From assembly GCA_947488755.1 (NCBI GenBank), contig CANLAD010000001.1, positions 944,247 to 1,008,246 on the forward strand: DNA of 64,000 nucleotides. The letters run 5' to 3'. A program made the translations under genes and the position numbers. This stretch comes from an uncultured Erythrobacter sp. GTDB taxonomy: Bacteria > Pseudomonadota > Alphaproteobacteria > Sphingomonadales > Sphingomonadaceae. Shown here one piece after another: positions 24,372 through 33,123 of this stretch (the stretch's first letter is position 1; the number at the start of each line of letters is the position of its first letter). Below the pieces are notes generated by a model. That model saw only the letters and a list, made by a program, of their open reading frames with translations. It searched no databases and had not been told where the DNA came from.

Positions 24372-27300
24372 TCACTCAACGCGCACAGGCGCATAGCTTT
24401 CCTGCGCCTCGCCCAAACGATCCTTCTGCGCAGCAAGCATGTCTTGCGGAAGTTCGAACAGAACCGGGGCGTGGGTATAGAGAATTGCAGCGCTGATCGC
24501 GCGTTCGGGATATATCGCCTGGAGAGCAGCGGCATAGGCCGCCATCTGTCGCATACTGCCCGCCGGTATCGCCCCGACGCTTTCGGGCGGACGGCGCGTG
24601 GTCTTGAAATCCACGACCATCACCGCGTCGTCAGTCACCAACAGGCGATCAGCCGTCCCTGCGACCACGATGCCGTCCACTATTGCCGCAAGCGGCACTT
24701 CGGCCAGCGCATCGGGTGCGAAAATCGCCGAAAATTTCGGATCGCTCAGAACTGTAAGCGCATCTCGGACCATCTCGCTGCGCGTCGCATCGTCCAGATC
24801 CCCCGCCTGTCTTTCGAGCCAGCTGAGCGCTGCGTCCTCTCGCGCATCAGCAGGCAGTTCGGGAAGCCGCTCGAGCAACCGATGAAGCAATGTCCCACGC
24901 CGCGCAGCGATCGCCGCATTTTCAGGCGATAAAGGCGGATCGGCACTGCTGTCCTCGCCCGCGCGGCTCGGCGCAAGCGGGCGCGGGGGCGAAGGTTCCG
25001 GCCTGACCGGTTGCTGCGCCCATTCCGGCAGAGCGGGAGCGGCATTCCTCGGCTCTTCGGCATCGGAACCAACCGGGGCATCCGCGCGCGTGCCGAATTC
25101 GCGGCGTTCTCCCCATATATCGTCCTCCAGGACGGGCGTGTCGAATAGCGGTTCAAGGCGCGCATGCCAACTGTCCTCGGGCACACCCCTTTTCGCCTGC
25201 ATCGGCGTAAGCGATCCGCCGATGAACAGAGCCTCCTCTGCACGCGTCATGGCGACATAAAGCAGCCGCCAATGCTCCTGCATCGCGGCAGCCTCTGCAC
25301 GCTCCGCTGCAGCCTCGACCGGTCCGGCGCGCTGATCTTTCGAAAAGGATGGCACCGGCACGCGCCGCGCGCCTTCAGACCCTTGTTGGAAGGGGTCTTC
25401 GGCCAGATCGAGCGAACCACCCTTCCCCGGTCCATCCGCCGCATCGGCGAGGATCACGATCGGAGCCTGCAAACCTTTCGAGCCGTGCACCGTCATCACG
25501 CGCACTTGGCCCGTGGCCTCGTCCGCATCGCGCTTGAGCTCACCCTGTCCTGCGTCGAACCACTCGATAAAGCCTGCAAGACTGGGGGTGTGCGATGCCT
25601 CGTAGGCGAACGCCGTATTGACGAGCTCGTCGATCGGATCATTGGCCTCGCGACCCAGGCGAGCGACCAATTTCGCGCGCGCCTGCCACGGACCGGTCAA
25701 CATCCATGCGAGTAGCGCTTGCGGCGTTTCGTAGTCGGCACGCGCGAGCAAGGCCTTCAAAGTATCGACGGTGTCGGCCACCTTCGGATCTTCAGCTGCG
25801 CGCAGGTGATGCCAGAGGCGGGCTATCTTCAGGCGCGGGACATGCGCGAGCAGGTCATCCTGGCTCCACCCGATGATGGGGGAGCCCAGCAGGTTCGCCA
25901 GCGACAGGTCGTCGAGCGGCTGCGCGGCAAAGCGCAGGGCAGCCATCAGATCCTTTACCGCCAATGGCGCGCCGAGCCGTAACCTGTCGACCCCTGCCAC
26001 CGCCACCCCCTTGGCGTGCAGCTTGCCGACGATCTGCGCGGCGAGTTCTTTACGCTTGCGGACCAACACCATGACATCGCCGGCCCGCGCATGGCGAGGC
26101 TCGTCTTTTTCGAGTACGAACGGCTCCTCATCGCTCACCCAGCGGCGCACCTGTTCGGCAATCCTGTCGGCCAGCAATGTGTCGTGGGCGGGCAGCCAGT
26201 CCTGTTCATCGCTTTCGGATTCCTCATCTGAAGAGGACGTCACCGGCTGCCACAAGGCTACCAGTCCTGCCCGATCCTCGCCGACATGGGCTTCGGGCGG
26301 TTTAACCAATCCGAACTGTTCGTAACCGATTGTCTCGATCGCCTGATTGACGAAGCCGAGCACCGGTGCCGACGTCCGAAATGACTGTCCGAGATCGAGA
26401 TCCGCCCAGCCCGGCAACCTGCGGTTTTCGCGCATCTCGCTTGCGTGCTCGCGCGCTGCTTCGATGCGTGTACGCACCCTGTCTTTCGCCCGCTCGAAAT
26501 TTTCCGGGCTCGTTCCCTGAAAACCGAAGATCGCTTGCTTGTAATCGCCCACGGTGAAGATCGTGCGCAGCCGGTTGCCGCGCGCGCCCTCACCGCTGAA
26601 GAAATCGTCGATCAGCGCGAAGACGATGTCCCATTGCGCCTCGTTGGTGTCCTGCGCCTCATCGATCAGGATATGGTCAAAGCTGCGGTCGAGCTTGTAA
26701 CGAATCCAGGCCGCCGCATCGCTATTGCCCAGCAGCCGGGCGGCCTTGCGGATCAGGTCGTCGAAATCGAGCAGCCCTTCGCGCGCCTTCGCTTCCTGCC
26801 ACCGCAGCGCAAATACCCTTCCCAGTTCGAGCGCTGGAACGAGAAAGTCCGCAAGCGCGAGCAGAGCGCGGCGCTCTTCGTAAAGAGCGACGGCGTCGGC
26901 GATCTCTTGCTGGCGGTCAGGCAGGGCGGGATCGCTTTTTGCCGGTTTCTTCATTTGCCGCGGTTCGCCATCCCCTTTTAGGACCGTTTCGTAGAACGAG
27001 ATGACACGCTCGCTGCGGTTTCCGGCGGGACATCCCAGCCATTCGTGAATGAACTCCGCACAAGCTTTGCCCGTCTGCGTTTCCCAGCCCTGCATGAGCG
27101 GGAGCATCACGCGCAATTGGTCGTCGGGAAAGACGTCCGGATGCAGCACCTCGGCGGCCCAGTCTTCTCCCGCATCGGCAGGAATACCGAGCAGGCCGCA
27201 AACCCTCGCTCGCATCGGTGGCTGCCAGCTTGCCGGACCGGTCCACAGATCGGCTGCACCCGCACACCGCATAAGCCATGTGCGCAGCGCCTCCGGATCC

Positions 27301-27863
27301 TTCTCGCGCGAGAAGCGGCTGACGGCGTTCAGGGTCGCGGTGTCACCAATCTTGTGTGCATTTTCGAGCATTTGCGAAAGCGTCTCGCGCGCCAGCAATT
27401 CGCGCTCGCGGTCCTCCATCGGTCGCGCCCCCGGCGTGAGGTCTGCTTCTTCCGGAAAGTTGGCCAGCAGCCATTGCGAGAAGGCGTGGATCGTATCGAT
27501 CCTGAGACCTCCGCCCGGACAATCGAGCACGCTTGCAAACAGAGTGCGCGCTCTGGCCTTGGTGTCGGGATCGATGTCTGCACCAAGATATCCGAGCTCT
27601 TTCGCAAGCGTTACCTCATCAAGCCGCACCCAGCGCGCGAGCACGTCGTTGATGCGGTTCGCCATCTCCGCCGCACCTGCTTTCGTGAAGGTGAGACACA
27701 GGATCTGCGAAGCCTCGACGCCCGGTGTCAGAAGCAGGCGCAACACGCGCGCGGACAGCACCTGCGTCTTGCCCGTGCCCGCCGAAGCGGACAGCCAGAC
27801 ATTGTCCGCCGGATCGGCCGCGTCGAGCTGATTGCCCTTCAGCGGATACACCTTACCCTTCAT
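24372..27863 (-). CDS. addA: Double-strand break repair helicase AddA
   Basis: UvrD-like WLSASAGTGKTQVLSARVLRLLL, ILIDEAQDTNEAQWDIV and RLLYVAMTRAEEALF; C-terminal nuclease VVDFKTTR. Confidence 0.95.
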   Translation of the reverse strand: MKGKVYPLKGNQLDAADPADNVWLSASAGTGKTQVLSARVLRLLLTPGVEASQILCLTFTKAGAAEMANRINDVLARWVRLDEVTLAKELGYLGADIDPDTKARARTLFASVLDCPGGGLRIDTIHAFSQWLLANFPEEADLTPGARPMEDRERELLARETLSQMLENAHKIGDTATLNAVSRFSREKDPEALRTWLMRCAGAADLWTGPASWQPPMRARVCGLLGIPADAGEDWAAEVLHPDVFPDDQLRVMLPLMQGWETQTGKACAEFIHEWLGCPAGNRSERVISFYETVLKGDGEPRQMKKPAKSDPALPDRQQEIADAVALYEERRALLALADFLVPALELGRVFALRWQEAKAREGLLDFDDLIRKAARLLGNSDAAAWIRYKLDRSFDHILIDEAQDTNEAQWDIVFALIDDFFSGEGARGNRLRTIFTVGDYKQAIFGFQGTSPENFERAKDRVRTRIEAAREHASEMRENRRLPGWADLDLGQSFRTSAPVLGFVNQAIETIGYEQFGLVKPPEAHVGEDRAGLVALWQPVTSSSDEESESDEQDWLPAHDTLLADRIAEQVRRWVSDEEPFVLEKDEPRHARAGDVMVLVRKRKELAAQIVGKLHAKGVAVAGVDRLRLGAPLAVKDLMAALRFAAQPLDDLSLANLLGSPIIGWSQDDLLAHVPRLKIARLWHHLRAAEDPKVADTVDTLKALLARADYETPQALLAWMLTGPWQARAKLVARLGREANDPIDELVNTAFAYEASHTPSLAGFIEWFDAGQGELKRDADEATGQVRVMTVHGSKGLQAPIVILADAADGPGKGGSLDLAEDPFQQGSEGARRVPVPSFSKDQRAGPVEAAAERAEAAAMQEHWRLLYVAMTRAEEALFIGGSLTPMQAKRGVPEDSWHARLEPLFDTPVLEDDIWGERREFGTRADAPVGSDAEEPRNAAPALPEWAQQPVRPEPSPPRPLAPSRAGEDSSADPPLSPENAAIAARRGTLLHRLLERLPELPADAREDAALSWLERQAGDLDDATRSEMVRDALTVLSDPKFSAIFAPDALAEVPLAAIVDGIVVAGTADRLLVTDDAVMVVDFKTTRRPPESVGAIPAGSMRQMAAYAAALQAIYPERAISAAILYTHAPVLFELPQDMLAAQKDRLGEAQESYAPVRVE

Positions 27864-30800
27864 GCGCCACCCTCCGCATCAAGAGCCCGGTCGCTCAACC
27901 CCACGATCCATTCCTCCAACCGCATCAGCTGATCGTAATCGGAATAGCCGGGATAATCGGGGTTCTCCTTCGCCCGGAAGGGTGCATCGCCCAACAGATA
28001 GGTTTGGATCGCTTGGTCTAGATACGCTTCATGTCGGGAGAGGAATTCGTCGGGCGTGAGGCCTGCTTTCTTGTTACCCACCTTCATCGGCACATCGACA
28101 TGGCCGAACTCGCCCTTGGCTTTCCCCAGAGACCAATATTCGTAAGCCACAACTTCACCGCTAAGCACACGACCACCATCTTCGAACCCGCCATCACGCG
28201 CGATCAGGCCGAGCAGTCCCATTTGCAGCGCATAACCCGCTTCGACTTGTGCAGCGCTCGGTGGTTTGCCCGTCTTGTAATCCACCACCGCAAGGCTGCC
28301 GTCGGCGAGCCGATCGATCCGGTCGGCCCGACCGCGCACCTTCACTCCATCGACCACCATCGCCCCGCTCGCTTCGGTTGCGATGACCTCGCGGCCAGTG
28401 TCCCCTGCTTCGTTCACCCATTGCTCGAACCGCTCGAATGCCGCGAGAATGCGCGGTTGCCATAATCCGCGAAACAGTGGGTGGACCTGACGCTGTTCAA
28501 ATTGGCGCTCGGCGAAGGGTACGATCGCCATCGAAGGGTCGCCCGCCCGGGCTTTGTGCCAGGCGTCGAGCACATCATGGACCAGCGTGCCGCGCTGCGC
28601 GGGATCGTCGAAGGGGTCCGGCACCAGCGGATTGAGCTTGCTCAGCCCGAGGATTTCCGCGGCGTAAAACTGGTAGGGATCGCCCAGCAGCCGGTCGAGC
28701 GAGGTAACCTTTATGTCGACCCGCCGCTGCTCGGAAGAAGGGCGCGGAGCGGGACGTGGATAGGCGGGGGCCTGTTCGGGCGCACGATCCAGCGCGGGCA
28801 GAAGCTGCGGGATCCGGTCTTCGCGATACTGCTCTGCAAGCTCGCCCAGCAGCGCCTCGACCCGCAGCACGAAGCGCGAGGCAAGCGTTGGCCCTGCGGC
28901 ATCGCGCTGCGCCCGGCTCAGCACGACTTCGGGCGCGCCCATCGCGCTGGCGAGATCGTGCGCGGCGAGGCCGATGCGAAACTCCGCGCCCGGCACGCCC
29001 AGCACTCGCAGCACGCCCGGCGCAAGCAGCGCGTCGGCGGAGGGCGCTTGCGGCCAGCTGCCCTCATTCAATCCGCCACAGATCACGAGGTCCGCGCGGG
29101 CCATGCGAGACTCGAGCAGGCCATAAATCGCAACGCGCGGATGACCGCCGTAAGGCGGGCGCACCGCAACTTCGTCCATCGCATCTCGCAGCACCGCCGC
29201 GAGGTCGGCGGGTGCCAGGCGCGTCCCGGCAGTGCGGGCGTGCAGCCGCAAATCCTCGACCAGTGAAGCGAGCGCGCGCCCATCTTCACGCGCCCAGATC
29301 GCGTCTCCCGAAAGGCGCTCGGCTGCTAGTGCCAATTGGTCGAGCGCGTCGGCCAACTCCAACTCGTCCGCCTCGCTCGCCAGTGGGGCGACAGTCTCTT
29401 CCACCACCGCCCACCATTCGCCGACACCCGCCTTCAGCGCGACTTTGGCAAACGGCTCCAGACCGGGAGCAAGCACCGTCCCGCGCAGTTCGCGGTCAAA
29501 CTTTCGCAGCGCCGATAGCCATGCCCGTCGCTCGTCATCATCCTGAGAACGGACCAATGGATGGGCGAGCGTAGCGATAAGCGTCGCAGGTTCGGGGCCG
29601 TGTGAGATAAACTCAGCCAGCAAACCCATCAGCCGTCCCGCCGCTGTCAGTGGCAGCGCGCGCCCCGCCGTGTCGTCGGCGTCGATGTTCCACCGCGACA
29701 AATGCTGCGCCACGCGCCGTGCGAGCGTGCGATCCGCAGCGACCACCGCAACGCGCTTCTCCGGCACCTCCAATGCTTCGCGCACCATCAAGGCGATCGC
29801 CTGCGCCTCCTCCTCAATCGTCGCGCTGGTCATCAGGCGAACGCCGGAAAGCCGCCGCTTGCTCGCATCAAGGTCGATCCAGGATTGGCTCGCTTCGGGC
29901 GGTAGAAACAGCGAGCTGATCGCATGGCTGCGCGCCGGTGCCGCCGCACCGATCCCACGCCGATGCCAAGGCCTTACTTCCTCGCGCGCGATAGCCATCC
30001 GGCCCAGCAGCAGCTTGAGGTGATATTGCGGATGGGTGAGCGCGTCCTTCGCGCCGAAAATCTCGCCACCCGGTTCGCTTGTAGCGCCGGCACGCCCCAG
30101 CTCATCCCATGCCTCGTCGCTCAGCGTCAGGTCGAGATCGGGCAGGATCACCGCACCATCGGGCAGATGCGCAACCGCGCGCAGCATCCGGGCGAGCGCG
30201 GGCGCGGCGCTGTTTACACCGGCGGCCACGATCGGGGTCGCAGGTGGATCGGAGCGCCACTTCTTCGCCGCGCGATCGAACAGAAGATTGCGCCGGGTCG
30301 CGGTATCGACTTCGCCGCGCTCATTGAGCCGCGATCGCCACCGCGCCTGTACGCCTGCGAAAAGTCGCAGCGAATCCTGCCAGTGGCCGGAAAGGTCGCC
30401 CAGCATGTCAAGCACCGGGTCGTCGATCAGATCCTCTGGCGTTTTCTCTTCGACCAGCAGCCGGTCCATCGTCCGCGCCAACTCGCGCGCCAGGCGCAGT
30501 CGCGCAGCGCCGGGCAGCGGATCGCGCCCCATTTCGGCGCGCTCGACCGCGATAAGCTCCGCCAGTTCGAGCCATCGCCGCATTGGCTCGACCGCCGGAG
30601 GCACCTCGCTCGCGCCCAGTGGATCGAGCAGCACGCCAAGCTTCTCATCAAGATCGAGATCACCCACCGGGACCATCCGCGGCATCAACATCCCCGCCCG
30701 GCCCTGTTCACCTGCATGGCGAATGAAAGCCTCGGAGATCGTGCGCGCCGCGCGGGTGCTGGGGACGATCAAGGTCAGGTGCGCAAGGCCGGTCGGGCCG

Positions 30801-30907
30801 TCGGAATAGCGCGGCACCAACCCCGCCACCAAAGCATCCGCGAACCCGCGATGCGCCGCGATCGAATACACGCTCGGGTCGCGGCGCCCTTCCTGCCCTT
30901 GGGTCAT
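27860..30907 (-). CDS. addB: Double-strand break repair protein AddB
   Basis: Immediately upstream of and overlapping addA; C-terminal PDDEXK domain RADRIDRLADGSLAVVDYKTGKPPS. Confidence 0.93.
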   Translation of the reverse strand: MTQGQEGRRDPSVYSIAAHRGFADALVAGLVPRYSDGPTGLAHLTLIVPSTRAARTISEAFIRHAGEQGRAGMLMPRMVPVGDLDLDEKLGVLLDPLGASEVPPAVEPMRRWLELAELIAVERAEMGRDPLPGAARLRLARELARTMDRLLVEEKTPEDLIDDPVLDMLGDLSGHWQDSLRLFAGVQARWRSRLNERGEVDTATRRNLLFDRAAKKWRSDPPATPIVAAGVNSAAPALARMLRAVAHLPDGAVILPDLDLTLSDEAWDELGRAGATSEPGGEIFGAKDALTHPQYHLKLLLGRMAIAREEVRPWHRRGIGAAAPARSHAISSLFLPPEASQSWIDLDASKRRLSGVRLMTSATIEEEAQAIALMVREALEVPEKRVAVVAADRTLARRVAQHLSRWNIDADDTAGRALPLTAAGRLMGLLAEFISHGPEPATLIATLAHPLVRSQDDDERRAWLSALRKFDRELRGTVLAPGLEPFAKVALKAGVGEWWAVVEETVAPLASEADELELADALDQLALAAERLSGDAIWAREDGRALASLVEDLRLHARTAGTRLAPADLAAVLRDAMDEVAVRPPYGGHPRVAIYGLLESRMARADLVICGGLNEGSWPQAPSADALLAPGVLRVLGVPGAEFRIGLAAHDLASAMGAPEVVLSRAQRDAAGPTLASRFVLRVEALLGELAEQYREDRIPQLLPALDRAPEQAPAYPRPAPRPSSEQRRVDIKVTSLDRLLGDPYQFYAAEILGLSKLNPLVPDPFDDPAQRGTLVHDVLDAWHKARAGDPSMAIVPFAERQFEQRQVHPLFRGLWQPRILAAFERFEQWVNEAGDTGREVIATEASGAMVVDGVKVRGRADRIDRLADGSLAVVDYKTGKPPSAAQVEAGYALQMGLLGLIARDGGFEDGGRVLSGEVVAYEYWSLGKAKGEFGHVDVPMKVGNKKAGLTPDEFLSRHEAYLDQAIQTYLLGDAPFRAKENPDYPGYSDYDQLMRLEEWIVGLSDRALDAEGGA

Positions 30908-30914
30908 CCGAACG

Positions 30915-31640
30915 CTAACCTTCAGCCAAGGCCGCTTCGGTCGGCGCGATCGCCGCTGGCGTGCCGACCTCGAACCAGCGCCCGGTGAAGGCGACGCCGA
31001 ACAGACGCTCTTCCTTTAGCGCCCGGTTCCACAATACGTTGGTCGAAAATTTGCCGTCCGGCGCATCGCGCAGCAAGCGGTGGGAGACGAGCTGAATGCC
31101 GGTGAAGATGAAGGGAGCAATGCGTCCCGGTCGGCGGCGCGAAAGCTGGCCGAGCGTATCCATGTGGAAATCGCCAACGCCTGTGAAATTGCCAGCGCCC
31201 TTATGCCCCACCAGCAGCAACAGCGCGTCCATGCGATCTGCATCCCAGCGGGTCGACAGATCGCGAAACCCGCTGCTGGGGCCATCAAGCCAGATATTGT
31301 CCGAATTGAGACAGAAGAACGGATCGGGCAGATGTTCCTGCGCCTTGATCATCCCGCCGCCGGTTTCCAGCAGCTTGTCCCGCTCATCGGAGATAACGAT
31401 CTGCGGGCGTTCGCGCTCTTCAAGATGGGCTTCAAGCGCGTCGGCGAGGTAATGGACGTTCACCACCGCGCGCGCCACGCCTGCCTCGGCAAGCCGATCG
31501 AGGGTGTGATCAACCAGAGGCTTTCCCGCAACCCGCACCAATGGCTTTGGCGTGGTTGCGGTGAGCGGGCGCATCCGCTTGCCGAAGCCAGCGGCCATCA
31601 CCATCGCGGTATCGCTGGCGAGTTGCGTTCGCTCGGTCAT
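30915..31640 (-). CDS. murU: Nucleotidyltransferase, MurU-like (MurNAc-1-P uridylyltransferase)
   Basis: AMVMAAGFGKRMRPLTATTPKPLVRVAGKPL; paired with an AmgK-like kinase. Confidence 0.82.
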   Translation of the reverse strand: MTERTQLASDTAMVMAAGFGKRMRPLTATTPKPLVRVAGKPLVDHTLDRLAEAGVARAVVNVHYLADALEAHLEERERPQIVISDERDKLLETGGGMIKAQEHLPDPFFCLNSDNIWLDGPSSGFRDLSTRWDADRMDALLLLVGHKGAGNFTGVGDFHMDTLGQLSRRRPGRIAPFIFTGIQLVSHRLLRDAPDGKFSTNVLWNRALKEERLFGVAFTGRWFEVGTPAAIAPTEAALAEG

Positions 31641-32659
31641 GCGAGTGGCCCTCCGCCGAGTTCGCGAAGCTCTGCTGGGATATTGGCATCGAACCAGCTC
31701 GCCACCGGCCCGAGCGCGGGGTGGGCAAGATCGCGCTCCATCGCCTGCCAGACGCGCGGGATGAGCGAGAGGTATCTTGGCTTTCCGTCGCGGCGGTGAA
31801 GGCGCGTGAAAATGCCAACGATCTTGGCATTGCGCTGAGCCCCAAGACGCGCATAGTCGGCGGCGAAATCCCCTCTCGGCGCCGCTTTGTCCCGGTAACG
31901 CGCAAGCATCGCGTCTTCCAATTCGGTCGAGACCTCCCGTCGCGCATCCTGCAAGAGCGATACAAGATCATAAGCTGGGTGTCCGACCAGCGCGTCCTGA
32001 AAATCGATCAGCCCCTGCGCATCCGGCTGCACGTCATCGTTCGTGCGGCCGGAAAGCAGCATGATGTTCTCGGCGTGATAATCGCGAAGCGCCGTGACGG
32101 GTGCAGCCTGCCGTGCAATCACCGGTTCCAACACCTCGCTCCAGGCGGCGCCATACCCGTCGACGTCAACATCGAGCCCGGCGGCAGGAGCGTACCAGTC
32201 GACCAGCAATCCGACCTCACGCCGATAGGTCGCCATATCGTATTCGGGGAACGGGCCTACGGGTTTGCGATGCAGTTCGACCAGCGTATCGATTGCTGCT
32301 TCGTAGGCGGCTCGCTCATGCGCGGGATTGGCATCGACCCATTCGCGCATCCGACTGTCGCCGAAATCCTCGGTCAGCACCCAACCTCTCGCCGCATCCT
32401 CGGCAAAGATCGCCGGCGCGCGCAGGCCATGATTCGTCAGCCAGTGCGCGACATTAAGAAACGGTCGCGGATCCTCCTCGGGCGGCGGGGCGTGCATAAG
32501 CATCGCGGTACTCGGCTCGGCTCCGCTGCGCCCACCGTCATCGCGACGCAGGCGGAAGTAACGGCGGAACGAGGCATCGCCCGGGATCGGCTCGATTTGC
32601 GCATCCGCCCAGCCCGCCTTGGCGACAAAGCGTTCAAGTCCATCAGGATATTCGTTCAT
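31637..32659 (-). CDS. amgK: Aminoglycoside-phosphotransferase-fold kinase, AmgK-like (MurNAc/GlcNAc kinase)
   Basis: LRDYHAENIMLL and LIDFQDALVGHPAYDLVSLLQDARR; adjacent to murU and tsaE. Confidence 0.82.
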   Translation of the reverse strand: MNEYPDGLERFVAKAGWADAQIEPIPGDASFRRYFRLRRDDGGRSGAEPSTAMLMHAPPPEEDPRPFLNVAHWLTNHGLRAPAIFAEDAARGWVLTEDFGDSRMREWVDANPAHERAAYEAAIDTLVELHRKPVGPFPEYDMATYRREVGLLVDWYAPAAGLDVDVDGYGAAWSEVLEPVIARQAAPVTALRDYHAENIMLLSGRTNDDVQPDAQGLIDFQDALVGHPAYDLVSLLQDARREVSTELEDAMLARYRDKAAPRGDFAADYARLGAQRNAKIVGIFTRLHRRDGKPRYLSLIPRVWQAMERDLAHPALGPVASWFDANIPAELRELGGGPLA

Positions 32660-33123
32660 GGCCACCGCCCTAGCCAATCCGCACCCGCACGGGCAATCGC
32701 AATCCGGCCGTTATCCGGCCCTTCAGGCGCAATCTCGATCCTGAGCGACAAACAGGCCGGTTCGTGCGCAAAGCCGCCGACGCGATCGGGCCATTCCGCG
32801 ATCAGCGCAGCGCCCTCGCGATATTCGTCGAGACCAATTTCTTCCAGCTCAGCTGCCGTTTCAAGCCGGTAGAAGTCGGCGTGGACGACAGGCATCCGCA
32901 GGGGCGGCGAGTCATAGGCTTCCACGATGGTAAAAGTCGGGGATGGCACCTCCCCTTCGTGACCCAAGGACGCAATGATCGCGCGCGCCAGCGTTGTCTT
33001 ACCTGCACCCAGCGGCCCTTCAAGCGCGATCACATCGCCTGCTCGCAACAACTCCGCGATCCTCCCGCCGAAGTCGCGCATCGCTGTAAGGTCGGGCAGT
33101 TCGTGACGGGTTGAACCTGTCAT
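32656..33123 (-). CDS. tsaE: tRNA t6A biosynthesis ATPase TsaE
   Basis: IALEGPLGAGKTTLARAII, VPSPTFTIVEAYD, and HADFYRLETAAELEEIGLDEY. Confidence 0.93.
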   Translation of the reverse strand: MTGSTRHELPDLTAMRDFGGRIAELLRAGDVIALEGPLGAGKTTLARAIIASLGHEGEVPSPTFTIVEAYDSPPLRMPVVHADFYRLETAAELEEIGLDEYREGAALIAEWPDRVGGFAHEPACLSLRIEIAPEGPDNGRIAIARAGADWLGRWP